64,000 nucleotides of DNA from Bacteroidota bacterium (GTDB lineage Bacteria > Bacteroidota > Bacteroidia > JACPRZ01). The stretch spans positions 62,001 through 126,000 of the forward strand of contig JACPRZ010000028.1 of the NCBI GenBank assembly GCA_016193485.1, written 5' to 3'. Made by a program: the position numbers and the translations under genes. The notes beneath the pieces were generated by a model, which made no database searches, was not told the DNA's origin, and saw only the letters and a program-made list of their open reading frames with translations. This document shows positions 24,377 through 33,491 of the stretch, in pieces. The first letter of the stretch is position 1, and every line of letters starts with the position of its first letter.

Positions 24377-27031
24377 CTAATTATTCCGGGAAATCATTTT
24401 TACCCTTGGATCTTTTTCGTCATTCATGATTGAGGTAAGAAGGGACCGCACATGGTCTTTCTGCTGCTTTATTGCTTCGAGATGTTTCTTCAGGTTTTCG
24501 TGTTCAGGCGAGGACTTGCCCGATTTTCCCAATTTACCGGTCATTTCTGTTTCCCTCCTTTCGTATTCATCGTAAACATCTTCAATCATTTCAATTCCCT
24601 TCATTCTTCTCCACCATATTTTTTCATTGCGGGCGAATTCTTCCAGTAACGGAAGTCCTTTATTAATGGTTTCATCGTCCTGGTTCAGAAGGTAAGCGGC
24701 ATATTCCTGCAGGAGGTATGTTTTTTTGTGATCGCTGAGGGTTGCAATCTTATTCCGGAAAAATTCGGCTTGTTCAACGGTACCGTAGTTACTGTAAATG
24801 CGCGCCACGGCAAGCAGGATATTCTCGTTCGTTTCATCTTCAAACGGTTTGGTAATATTGACGGCAATGGACGGGTTAAGCCGCGCAACAGATGCAAGCG
24901 CCTCACCGGTAACTGAATAGGATCGGTCATTCAGTGCGGTCTTGAAAACCTTTTCAAGATTTGATTTTTCATCGTCTGTCATGGGTTCTTCTGCAGTCAC
25001 CGACAGGTCCGAAAGGGCCTGGACGGCAGTTGCGCGGACATTAGCATTTTCATCATGGAGGGCAAGGTCAGTCAGTTTAGCGACTACTGTATTTTTCTTT
25101 TCCGGGTAAATTTTATTCATGCTTTCAATGGCCCTGATCCGCAGATCATGGTTTTTATCGTTAAGCGCATCAATAAAAAGATCGGCAGGAATATTTCTTT
25201 CTCCGTTGGAGAAATGATCGAGTGCTTCGCTGCGGTCAGCATAGAGAGGAGCATTGTAATACTGGAAGATCCACTGGTCATCTGTTTTCAGGTCAAGTTT
25301 TACGCACAGAAGGATCTTTTCGGCATCAAAATTAACCAGGTCGGGTTTGCGCACCACTTTGAATGAGAAGGAAGATATAACATCTTCAATAACCACTTTA
25401 TGCCTTTCGGTTTTTCCGCCTGCGTAGATGTCAATATCTATGGGCAGGCGGTATGCCGGAAATTTTTTTGTGTCCTGCAACTGGCCTATGATTACCGAGA
25501 CCGTTTTCATGGAATCATCGTACGCATAGGATATTGCCAGTTCGGGATGCCCTTTTGCGAGGAACCACTGGTTAAAGAACCAGTTCAGATCCTCCCCGGT
25601 GATTTTTTCAAAAGCAAGGCGCAGGTCATGGATTTCAACCGAAGAAAATTTATGGGTTTCAAGGTACAATTTCAGCGCTGAAAAAAATGCCTCATCACCA
25701 AGGTAATTCCGCAGCATGTGCAATATCCTGCCACCCTTGGAATAGGAATGACTGTCAAACATATCTTCCTTGTCGGAATAATCATAGCGAATCATATCCA
25801 CTTTTTTCCTTCTTGCTTCCCGGAGATAATTCGCGAGATCCTCATCAAGGTGTTGATCCGCATCATCGCGTCCATATTTATATTCTCTCCAGAGGTACTC
25901 ACCGTAGGTAGCAAATGACTCATTCAGGGGAAGGTTGGCCCATGATTCGCAGGTCACCAGGTCGCCAAACCACTGGTGGAAAAGTTCATGGGAAATATAA
26001 TCCTCATAGGTTTCATCAAGCAGTTCCCGGTCGTTGCGCTGTACGAATTCGCCATGAACCGTTGCCGAAGAATTTTCCATCGCCCCGGAGACAAACTCCC
26101 TGACCGTCACCTGGGCATATTTTTCCCATGGAAAAGGAATACCGATCCGGTTTGAAAAATATTCAATCATTTCGGGAGTGTTTCCGAAAATTTTTCGCGC
26201 GTAATTTTCATATTCCGGTTCAACATAATAAGATACTTCCATACCCCGCCAGTTATCCTTTACAATGGAGTAATTCCCGATGGCAATCATGGCAAGGTAA
26301 GGAGCATGAGGCACCGATTGTTTCCAGTAATCGGTGCGTGTGCCATCTCCGTTATCTTTGGAATAAACCAGAAGACCATTGGACAGGGTGACAAACCCGG
26401 TATCAACCGTCAGGTAAATTTCCTGGGTCATTCTTTCATTGGGAGCATCGATAGTGGGAAACCAACAGGAACTGTTTTCGGTTTCACCCTGTGTCCATAT
26501 CTGCTTTGGTTTATCTTTTTCGGAACCATCGGCATTGATGAAATAGAGACCCTTTGAATCGCTGATGGCCCAACTCCCCTGTCCCCCCTGTTTTGACGGA
26601 ATGGCAATATAATCTATATAGAGCCGGATGGTATCGGTACGGTTGTAATCCTTACCCAGGGCAATATATACCCCGTTATTTTTATACTCATACTTTAAAG
26701 GTTCGTTTCCGGTACCTGTAATGTGAGATATTTCGCGGAATTCAAAACTTTTGGCATCAAGCACCAGAGTATCTTCAGGATAAAAATAGGGTTTAAGGGT
26801 CAGGTATGCTTTTCCGATAACCTGTTGGATTTGCCAGTCGAAGCGGATATCCAGTTTTGTGTGGAGCAAATCAAATTTTCGCTGCCTTGATGGACGGTAC
26901 TGGGATTTCCAGTTGGACGAGAAAATATCAACTGTGTCCTGTAAATAAATTTTGGGTAAGGAACTTTCCTTCCTCGCTTTACATGCCAGCAGAAAAGATA
27001 ATAGTGCTGTAAAAAATAAAATCCTCTTCAT
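24377..27031 (-). CDS. M1-family metallo-aminopeptidase, lipoprotein
   Basis: An 884-aa zinc aminopeptidase. The N-terminus (KRILFFTALLSFLLACK) is a lipoprotein signal with Cys at about 17. The aminopeptidase N-like beta domain is followed by the exopeptidase motif SGAMENSS (about 315-322), the zinc site HELFHQWFGD (about 348-357) and NESFATYGEY with the third ligand. C-terminal alpha-helical HEAT-like repeats run from about 590 to 780. It removes N-terminal amino acids from peptides in the envelope. Start 27031 is preferred since the longer start at 27052 overlaps the -7 box. Confidence 0.93.
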   Translation of the reverse strand: MKRILFFTALLSFLLACKARKESSLPKIYLQDTVDIFSSNWKSQYRPSRQRKFDLLHTKLDIRFDWQIQQVIGKAYLTLKPYFYPEDTLVLDAKSFEFREISHITGTGNEPLKYEYKNNGVYIALGKDYNRTDTIRLYIDYIAIPSKQGGQGSWAISDSKGLYFINADGSEKDKPKQIWTQGETENSSCWFPTIDAPNERMTQEIYLTVDTGFVTLSNGLLVYSKDNGDGTRTDYWKQSVPHAPYLAMIAIGNYSIVKDNWRGMEVSYYVEPEYENYARKIFGNTPEMIEYFSNRIGIPFPWEKYAQVTVREFVSGAMENSSATVHGEFVQRNDRELLDETYEDYISHELFHQWFGDLVTCESWANLPLNESFATYGEYLWREYKYGRDDADQHLDEDLANYLREARRKKVDMIRYDYSDKEDMFDSHSYSKGGRILHMLRNYLGDEAFFSALKLYLETHKFSSVEIHDLRLAFEKITGEDLNWFFNQWFLAKGHPELAISYAYDDSMKTVSVIIGQLQDTKKFPAYRLPIDIDIYAGGKTERHKVVIEDVISSFSFKVVRKPDLVNFDAEKILLCVKLDLKTDDQWIFQYYNAPLYADRSEALDHFSNGERNIPADLFIDALNDKNHDLRIRAIESMNKIYPEKKNTVVAKLTDLALHDENANVRATAVQALSDLSVTAEEPMTDDEKSNLEKVFKTALNDRSYSVTGEALASVARLNPSIAVNITKPFEDETNENILLAVARIYSNYGTVEQAEFFRNKIATLSDHKKTYLLQEYAAYLLNQDDETINKGLPLLEEFARNEKIWWRRMKGIEMIEDVYDEYERRETEMTGKLGKSGKSSPEHENLKKHLEAIKQQKDHVRSLLTSIMNDEKDPRVKMISRNN

Positions 27032-27049
27032 TATCCCATAAATAAGGGC

Positions 27050-27057
27050 CAAAGATA
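27050..27057 (-). promoter_or_regulatory. -7 box of the M1 peptidase promoter
   Basis: TATCTTTG on the minus strand, about 20 nt before the ATG at 27031. The -33 element is weak. Confidence 0.5.
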
Positions 27058-27157
27058 GAAAAACGGACGGGATGAACAGTTTAAGCGGGTTATCATGAAT
27101 TTAGCCATTGCCTCATTTGATTACCTTTGTTGAAATAATTAGCATTGCGAATTTCGC

Positions 27158-27219
27158 CTGCCTGCTGTGCCTTTGCGAAGTCAATCTTCGCTTCGGTAAA
27201 GCAAGGCCGGCAGGCAGGG
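27158..27219. repeat. CCTGCCTGC/GGCAGGCAGG palindromic element
   Basis: Arms CCTGCCTGC (27158-27166) and GGCAGGCAGG (27210-27219), with further pairing GTGCCTTTGC/AAAGCAAGGC and an inner TTTGCGAAG/CTTCGC hairpin. Intergenic, between the M1 gene and tRNA-Val. Confidence 0.75.
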
Positions 27220-27288
27220 ATTGACAAAATTTCATAGGAATTTGATATTTAATCCGCAATTTAAAATTCGCAATCCGCAATTTTTCCA

Positions 27289-27363
27289 GGGTACTTAGCT
27301 CAGTTGGTTCAGAGCACTGCTTTGACAAGGCAGGGGTCACAGGTTCAAATCCTGTAGTACCCA
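27289..27363 (+). tRNA. tRNA-Val (GAC)
   Basis: 75 nt with acceptor GGGTACT/AGTACCC, D-loop TAGCTCAGTTGGTTCAGAGC, anticodon loop TTGACAA (anticodon GAC) and T-loop GGTTCAAATCC. CCA is not encoded. Confidence 0.95.
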
Positions 27364-27451
27364 CTTAACATTGCGGATTTTGAATTGCCAGAATTGCGGA
27401 TTAAAATAACAAAATTTTATGGGAATTGGATATCCAATCCGCAATTTTCCA

Positions 27452-27526
27452 GGGTACTTAGCTCAGTTGGTTCAGAGCGCTGCCCTTACAAGGCAGAAGT
27501 CACAGGTTCAAATCCTGTAGTACCCA
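27452..27526 (+). tRNA. tRNA-Val (TAC)
   Basis: 75 nt, near-identical to the tRNA 163 nt upstream but with anticodon loop CTTACAA (anticodon TAC). The preceding flank (AATTGGATATCCAATCCGCA) resembles the flank of the first copy, so the tRNA was probably duplicated with its leader. CCA is not encoded. Confidence 0.95.
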
Positions 27527-27574
27527 CCGGGGAAAAACATAAAATAAAATTTAAAATCACAAATCTAAAAATAA

Positions 27575-27582
27575 TAAATTTG
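27575..27582 (+). promoter_or_regulatory. -7 box upstream of the 27609 gene
   Basis: TAAATTTG, 26 nt before the TTG start codon at 27609. It supports a start there rather than further upstream. Confidence 0.4.
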
Positions 27583-27608
27583 CAATCATCATTCAATTTT
27601 GCCGGCCG

Positions 27609-29216
27609 TTGATCTTCATTCTGATTTTTTTCATACTGTATGGTTCCTGTCAATCCCTGGCCCAGCCATTCATTTATCCTCTTGAACAGACCGCAAGTAT
27701 CCGTTTCGACAGTGTAATTTCAAAAAAAACCGCAAACATTCATTCATCATTCAAACCGCTGCTACCACCGCAAGCGGGTGAATATTTCCAGCCGTTAGCG
27801 GAAACCGTTGGTACAATCCAAAGGTCATTTTTTTACCGTAAATTAAAGAAAGAGAGTTTAATCATCCTTGATGGCGGGCGCCTCAAACCGCAGGATACGG
27901 TTATCACTTTACCCGGTGATTACTATATCACGGCTGATCCGTTGTTTCATTTTGAAACCGGTAAGGATTTTGGAGATACCTCTGCCCGTGCCGACACATC
28001 GCGGTTGTACCGCAACACACGCGGATTCCTCATCAGGGGTCAGGTAGGCGGAAATCTTGTTTTTGAAACATCATTTCTTGAGAACCAGGCGGTATTACCT
28101 GCATACCGGGATGAATTTGTAAGGAATAATAAGGTTGCCCCTGGTTCGGGTAGAATCAAACCTTTCAAGAACACAGGATATGATTTCGCTATGGCTGGCG
28201 GGTATTTCATGTATCACACCGGACTAAAAAAATCCGATCTGGATATTTCATTCGGACATGGTAAGCATTTCATAGGGGGGGGATACCGGTCGGTACTTTT
28301 ATCCGATAATACTTTTAATTATCCTTTCCTGAGGATTGCATTTGGCCGCGGAATTTTTCAATATACCGCAATGTATGCGGTTTGGCAAAACATGTACAGG
28401 CAGGGTAACGCTTCCGGTGCCGAAGGTATTTTCCAGCGGAAGGTATCCACTATACATTACCTGAATATTCTTGCGGGAAAAACGATAGAAGTCGGATTTT
28501 TCGAATCGCTCATTTCCCGCGCTGCAGGTAATACCGGTAAAATGATATTAACCCCCTATGTTTATAACCCTCTCATCGGGTTGAATACCATGCGATTTGG
28601 TTTTGCATCTGCGGAAAATGCAATGATTGGTGTGAATATGAAAATAAAAATATCGAACCGGATTAAATTTTATGACCAGTTTGCCGTTGATGATTTATCA
28701 AAAGGCAAATACGCCATGCAGGGGGGGGTTAAAATAATCAATCCGTTCGGAATCAGGACCGTTTTGATGCAGACGGAAGTCAATTACGTCACACCGTTCA
28801 CCTATGCCCACTCCGACAGTTTGCAGGCGTACACCCATTATAATCAGCCGGCAGCCCATCCGCTTGGTGCGGGATTTTTCGAATCGGTTTCAATTCTCTA
28901 TTTGAATTTTCATGATTTTTTCAGTCGTTTCCAGTATAATTACATAACCTATTATGAAGATTTCGGAAATTTTAATTTCGGCAAAAATATTTTCCGTTCC
29001 GATGAAACCGAAACCTATACACCGGACGTTCCGGAGATTACCCGCATCAACTATTTCCTGGCCGAAACAGGATATATTCTGAATCCGGTAACCAATATGC
29101 AGGTCTGTGTCGGTGCGGTTATACGGTCGGAGAGAAATTCCGCATGGGAAAAACAGACAAAGTATTTATATTTCACCTTTCGTACATCCCTATCAAATTT
29201 GTATTGGGATTTTTGA
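27609..29216 (+). CDS. RemB/Wzi-like outer-membrane protein (first of two)
   Basis: A 535-aa protein with a signal peptide (IFILIFFILYGSCQSLAQ) and a beta-barrel pattern. The motif GHGKHFIGGGYRSVLLSDN...YPFLRIAFG is shared with capsule-assembly Wzi-like proteins and with gliding protein RemB of Flavobacterium. A late NYVTPFTYAHSD...NQPAAHPLGAGF block is also present. The start is TTG, with no in-frame ATG nearby. It likely acts in the outer membrane in polysaccharide attachment or gliding. Paralogue of 30547-32154; the WecA-type gene lies between them. Two 8-nt G runs (28275-28282, 28721-28728) encode Gly-Gly. Confidence 0.75.
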   Translation: MIFILIFFILYGSCQSLAQPFIYPLEQTASIRFDSVISKKTANIHSSFKPLLPPQAGEYFQPLAETVGTIQRSFFYRKLKKESLIILDGGRLKPQDTVITLPGDYYITADPLFHFETGKDFGDTSARADTSRLYRNTRGFLIRGQVGGNLVFETSFLENQAVLPAYRDEFVRNNKVAPGSGRIKPFKNTGYDFAMAGGYFMYHTGLKKSDLDISFGHGKHFIGGGYRSVLLSDNTFNYPFLRIAFGRGIFQYTAMYAVWQNMYRQGNASGAEGIFQRKVSTIHYLNILAGKTIEVGFFESLISRAAGNTGKMILTPYVYNPLIGLNTMRFGFASAENAMIGVNMKIKISNRIKFYDQFAVDDLSKGKYAMQGGVKIINPFGIRTVLMQTEVNYVTPFTYAHSDSLQAYTHYNQPAAHPLGAGFFESVSILYLNFHDFFSRFQYNYITYYEDFGNFNFGKNIFRSDETETYTPDVPEITRINYFLAETGYILNPVTNMQVCVGAVIRSERNSAWEKQTKYLYFTFRTSLSNLYWDF

Positions 29217-29358
29217 TGAAATCCCGGATAACCCTGAATTTTCCCTGTCTTCTTTTCACCTCCAAAGGAGTCCGCAGGACTCTTCGGAGTCCATCGGACC
29301 CGTCTCCCTGCCTTCCGTCTCTCCGCTAATGAAATTATATGTAAATTTGTAATCACTT

Positions 29359-30504
29359 ATGGCACCGCAGATATTTTCCGTCCTGTTAAGTTTCATTACA
29401 TCGTTCATTCTTGTACTATTATTTACGCCTTCCCTGATCAAAGTAGCCGAAATGAAAAATCTGCTTGATATGCCAAGTGAGAGGAAAATTCAGGTTTCAG
29501 GTATTCCTGCGATCGGAGGAATTATCATTTTTGGAAGTATTTTGCTTTCTTATACCATGTGGTTCCCCAATGAAATTGTCGGTTCTTCAAAATATCTTAT
29601 TTCAAATTTTAAATATATTCTTGGCTGCATCCTGATCCTTTTTTTCATCGGGATCAAGGATGATATTATTGGAACCGCACCTGTAAAAAAATTGATCGGG
29701 CATATTGTTGTCGCCATGGTAATGGTTTTTATGGCTAATATCCGGCTGACAAACCTTCACGGACTGTTCGGATTATACGAAGTACCGGAATGGGCCACCA
29801 TTTTCATTTCACTTTTTGCTTATATCGTAATCATAAACGCCTTTAACCTGATTGACGGGCTTGACGGCCTTGCCGCGGGCATCGGATTGATCTGCTGCAT
29901 GGCATTCGGCACCTGGTTTTACCTGGCCGGGGACATTCCTTTCGCCACCATAGCATTCGGACTGGGTGGCTCTCTTCTTGCGTTTCTGATTTATAATTTT
30001 TACCCGGCACAGATTTTCATGGGCGATTCGGGTTCTCTTACCATCGGTCTGATATGCGCCACTCTTGCGATCCGGATGATTGAACATAATCCGCTACCGT
30101 ACGCTTCAGACATACAACTTCCTGACAACCCTGTCTTCGCGCTTGCCGTACTCGTGTATCCTCTTTACGATACTCTTCGCATTTTCGTTTACCGGGGAAT
30201 AAAGGGAGTTTCTCCCTTTAATGCCGATAAAAAACACATTCACCACCGCCTGTTCAAAATCGGCTTGTCACAGCGTCAAGCCGTCCTGACACTTTATGCT
30301 TTTAATATTTTTATTATTTCCGCAAGCATTCTGATGAATTCATTTAATGTCAATTTTAATCTTCTTATCTCAGGCGGATTGACGTTGCTTGTTGCCCAAA
30401 TTCCGTTCTTCATTCCTCACAGGAAAAATTTTAACGGTAACGGTAATCATGTTGAACTTCGTATGCCTGAACCGGAGAAAGTAAAATATTCCGGAAAGGT
30501 GTGA
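29359..30504 (+). CDS. WecA/MraY-family undecaprenyl-phosphate glycosyl-1-P transferase
   Basis: A 381-aa polytopic membrane enzyme with about 10-11 helices that transfers a sugar-1-phosphate, probably GlcNAc-1-P, from UDP-sugar to undecaprenyl phosphate to start a surface glycan. Motifs: DMPSERKIQVSGIPAIGGI (about 35-53), the catalytic DDIIGT (about 103-108), NAFNLIDGLDGLAAG (about 157-171), IFMGDSGSLTIG (about 219-230) and the C-terminal KHIHHRLFKIG. It is in line with wecB at 13655. It sits between the two RemB/Wzi-like genes, all on one strand. Confidence 0.9.
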   Translation: MAPQIFSVLLSFITSFILVLLFTPSLIKVAEMKNLLDMPSERKIQVSGIPAIGGIIIFGSILLSYTMWFPNEIVGSSKYLISNFKYILGCILILFFIGIKDDIIGTAPVKKLIGHIVVAMVMVFMANIRLTNLHGLFGLYEVPEWATIFISLFAYIVIINAFNLIDGLDGLAAGIGLICCMAFGTWFYLAGDIPFATIAFGLGGSLLAFLIYNFYPAQIFMGDSGSLTIGLICATLAIRMIEHNPLPYASDIQLPDNPVFALAVLVYPLYDTLRIFVYRGIKGVSPFNADKKHIHHRLFKIGLSQRQAVLTLYAFNIFIISASILMNSFNVNFNLLISGGLTLLVAQIPFFIPHRKNFNGNGNHVELRMPEPEKVKYSGKV

Positions 30505-30546
30505 CCGAAAAACGAAATACCGGCCTTTAAACAATTCCCTCCCCGG

Positions 30547-32154
30547 ATGAAATTCACATGTATCGTCACTTCCTTCCCCCTGATTGGCGCTTCACTGTTC
30601 CTTCATATTTTCTTTGCCTCTTCACAGGATTTTACCCTTCTTGAAAGAAATTCACTTATCTTCAGGGAATCCGGGGAAGGGAATGGAACTCCCCCCCTTC
30701 ATTCGGCCATTAAACCATGGGTGGCATTACGGGAATTATCCTCAGTCACGGATTCTGTGATTAACAGGATTACCGGCCTGTGTTTTCTTGTGAAAAATTC
30801 ACCTGGAAACGAACAACAGGTAAATGGTTTTTTTCTCATGGATAACCGTATCGGCATTACCGGAAAATCTCCGGGAAACCGGCTGCAATATTCAGCGGGA
30901 ACCGGATTGTCTATGCGCTTCCGGGATAAATTCGGACTGGAATATTGCCTGATGGGAGGGGAGTTAACTTTTCCGGATTACATGAACGGTTTTATACGGA
31001 CCCGGTACATTTACCCCGGTTACGGTTTCATGGACACCACAAATGTTTTTATTGCGCAAAGGGGATTGGCATCATGGCAGTTATCGCCCTATTTCCGGGT
31101 ACAGGCCGGGTACGATAAAAATTTCTGGGGCGATGGATACCGTTCGCTGATTCTATCCGATCTTGCAGCACCCTATCCCTTCTTTAAAATAACGGCTGAT
31201 TTCTGGAGGATGAGATACGTGAGTTTGCATGCTTCGCTCAGGAATATCCGCTTAATTACCTATGCAGACAGGGTGAAACCGGAACTGATTCCGAAATACG
31301 GAACTTTCCATATCCTGCACTGGAACATCAGTAACAGGTTCTCTATGTCGGTTTTTGAAGCGATAATCTGGAAGGGAACTGATGAAAACCTGGAAAGGAA
31401 ATACGATATCAATTACCTGAATCCCGTAATATTTTACCGCCCGGTGGAATATTCCACCGGTTCCAATGATAATGCCCTGATGGGACTGAATCTTACCGCA
31501 AGACCCTTCGGAAGGATTACCTTTTACGGACAGTGGCTGCTTGATGAGTTCCTGCTTAAGGAAATGAAAGCCGATGTAAAGCGGTTCGTCACGGACGATG
31601 ATTCATCTTTTTCCTGGGGATGGTACTCCAACAAATATGGTTTACAGGGGGGTATTAAGTACCCAGATGCGTTCGGGATAAATCGCCTGCATCTGCAGGT
31701 TGAATTCAACAGGGTACGACCCTATACATACTCCCACGCAAACGCCTACCAGAATTATTCGCACATGAACCAGCCGCTCGCCCATCCGATGGGTTCAAAT
31801 TTCAGGGAAATGATCGCATTATTTGATTACAACTACCGCAAATGGTATGTTAATGCAGAGGCCGTATATGCTATAATGGGGACCGACAGCGGTTCATCCA
31901 ACTGGGGGGGGGATATTTTTAAGCCCATTAAAACCCGTGAAAGGGAATATTACAATGAAAACGGACAGGGAGTAAAAACCGATTTGAAAATTGTACAGAT
32001 AAAAGCGGGATACCTGATCTCTGCTTCATCCAACCTTTACGCTGAAGCGGGATTTATTTACAGGATATCGGATTCCATACTATCGGTTACAGAAAATAAC
32101 TATTTATGGATAGGAATCAGAACAAGATTATTCAATGAATATTTTGATTATTGA
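30547..32154 (+). CDS. RemB/Wzi-like outer-membrane protein (second of two)
   Basis: A 535-aa protein, the same length as its paralogue at 27609. An N-terminal signal peptide (about 1-27) is followed by barrel strands including DKNFWGDGYRSLILSD, YPFFKITADFWRMRYVSLHASL and a C-terminal FNRVRPYTYSHANAYQNY..NQPLAHPMGSNF. These shared motifs define the Wzi/RemB-like set. It follows the WecA-type gene by 42 nt and is probably cotranscribed with it. A 9-nt G run (31904-31912) encodes Trp-Gly-Gly-Asp. Confidence 0.75.
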   Translation: MKFTCIVTSFPLIGASLFLHIFFASSQDFTLLERNSLIFRESGEGNGTPPLHSAIKPWVALRELSSVTDSVINRITGLCFLVKNSPGNEQQVNGFFLMDNRIGITGKSPGNRLQYSAGTGLSMRFRDKFGLEYCLMGGELTFPDYMNGFIRTRYIYPGYGFMDTTNVFIAQRGLASWQLSPYFRVQAGYDKNFWGDGYRSLILSDLAAPYPFFKITADFWRMRYVSLHASLRNIRLITYADRVKPELIPKYGTFHILHWNISNRFSMSVFEAIIWKGTDENLERKYDINYLNPVIFYRPVEYSTGSNDNALMGLNLTARPFGRITFYGQWLLDEFLLKEMKADVKRFVTDDDSSFSWGWYSNKYGLQGGIKYPDAFGINRLHLQVEFNRVRPYTYSHANAYQNYSHMNQPLAHPMGSNFREMIALFDYNYRKWYVNAEAVYAIMGTDSGSSNWGGDIFKPIKTREREYYNENGQGVKTDLKIVQIKAGYLISASSNLYAEAGFIYRISDSILSVTENNYLWIGIRTRLFNEYFDY

Positions 32155-32172
32155 GGAAAATCTTTTGTACTA

Positions 32173-32212
32173 AAACTCCTCCCCCTTATCCAAGGGGGAG
32201 GTAGGGAGGGGG
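32173..32212. repeat. AACTCCTCCCCC...GGGGGAGG hairpin with G-rich tail
   Basis: CTCCCCCTTATCCAAGGGGGAG forms a hairpin followed by GTAGGGAGGGGGT. It lies between the RemB-like gene and pepT, and could serve as a terminator. Its layout resembles the insert in fabD (11929-11974). Confidence 0.6.
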
Positions 32213-32247
32213 TAAATGGAGGAGTATTAATAAATTAAAAACTTCTT

Positions 32248-33375
32248 ATGAAAAATTCAAATTATGCGACTAATGTAACCGAACGGTTCCTGCGGTATAT
32301 TAAGATCGACACGCAATCAGATCCTGCCTCCGGAACATTTCCCTCAACGGCAAAGCAGAAAAATCTCGCAGTAATCCTTGTTGCTGAACTGAAAACAATG
32401 GGCATTACCGATGCACATCTAGATGAATGGGGTTACGTGTATGGCACCCTGCCCGGAAATTCCTCCAAAGATGTGCCGGTAATTTTTTTCTGCGCCCACA
32501 TGGATACTTCACCCGATTGTTCCGGTACCGGAGTGAATCCGGTAATTCATAAAAATTACAAGGGGGGGGATATAGTCCTGCCAGGTGATCCATCGCAGGT
32601 AATCCGTTTAAACGAACAACCGGATTTGAAAAATCAGATGGGAAATGATATTGTTACATCAGACGGAACTACCCTGCTCGGTGCAGATAATAAGGCGGGG
32701 GTGGCGGAGATTATGGAAGCCGTTGATTATTTATTAAAACATCCGGACATTCAACATGGTACAGTGAAAATTCTCTTTACCCCTGACGAAGAAATAGGAC
32801 GCGGGGTGGATAAGGTTGATCTTAAAAAATTGGGTGCACAATTCGGTTATACTATGGACGGTGAGTCGCTTGGTAATATCGAAGATGAGACATTTTCGGC
32901 CGATGGGGCGACCATAACCGTGCACGGCAGGAGCACTCATCCGGGTTTCGCGAAAGGGAAAATGGAAAATGCAATAAAAATAGCGGCTGAAATCATCCAT
33001 GCGCTGCCCAAAGAAAAATTTTCACCGGAAACGACCTCGGGCAGAGAGGGTTACGTACACCCGGTATCCATAGAAGGCGGACTCGAAAAAGCGGTGATAA
33101 CATTTATCGTCCGTGATTTTGATACTCCGAAACTGAAAGAACATGAAAGCATTCTTGAAAAAACTGCCGCCCCGGTACTTAAAAATTACAAACACTCTTC
33201 TTGTGAATTATATACCTGGGAACAATACCGGAATATGAAATCTGTACTGGATCAATACCCGCATGTGGTTTCTTATGCCGAAGAGGCGATGCGCAGATCG
33301 GGAATCACCCCGAATCGTGAAAGCATAAGGGGGGGGACTGACGGCTCGCGGCTCTCATTTATGGGATTGCCGTGA
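32248..33375 (+). CDS. pepT: peptidase T, C-terminally truncated
   Basis: Tripeptide aminopeptidase family (M20B). Metal-site motifs are HMDTSPDCSG (about 85-94), LGADNKAGVAEI (Asp near 149) and TPDEEIGRGVD (catalytic Glu near 182). FGYTMDGESLGNIEDE carries the next ligand. The protein ends abruptly at GGTDGSRLSFMGLP (375 aa). Intact PepT continues for about 30-40 residues with a segment holding the last zinc ligand His (His379 in the E. coli-type enzyme, in a YNYHG-like motif). That segment is absent downstream; repeat-like DNA follows instead. The product probably lacks dinuclear zinc activity, so this may be a decaying gene. Confidence 0.88.
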   Translation: MKNSNYATNVTERFLRYIKIDTQSDPASGTFPSTAKQKNLAVILVAELKTMGITDAHLDEWGYVYGTLPGNSSKDVPVIFFCAHMDTSPDCSGTGVNPVIHKNYKGGDIVLPGDPSQVIRLNEQPDLKNQMGNDIVTSDGTTLLGADNKAGVAEIMEAVDYLLKHPDIQHGTVKILFTPDEEIGRGVDKVDLKKLGAQFGYTMDGESLGNIEDETFSADGATITVHGRSTHPGFAKGKMENAIKIAAEIIHALPKEKFSPETTSGREGYVHPVSIEGGLEKAVITFIVRDFDTPKLKEHESILEKTAAPVLKNYKHSSCELYTWEQYRNMKSVLDQYPHVVSYAEEAMRRSGITPNRESIRGGTDGSRLSFMGLP

Positions 33376-33491
33376 AAAAGAAGTTAAGATGGAAAGAAAT
33401 TAAGATGTAAAGAACGGAGGATAGAAGGATGGAAGTGCAAATTGGTTTTTAATTTCTTGCATTATTGCAATCTTGTCAGCCAAATGCGGAA
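33376..33491. repeat. AAGTTAAGATGGAAAG-type degenerate repeats after pepT
   Basis: Imperfect direct copies of (A)GAAGTTAAGATGGAAAG and AGAAATTAAGATGTAAAG, then GGAGGATAGAAGGATGG. These sit where the pepT 3' end should be. Confidence 0.5.

Noticed and set aside
27113-27364. 83-aa minus-strand frame
   Set aside because: It is antisense to tRNA-Val and to a palindromic repeat, so it is not a credible gene.
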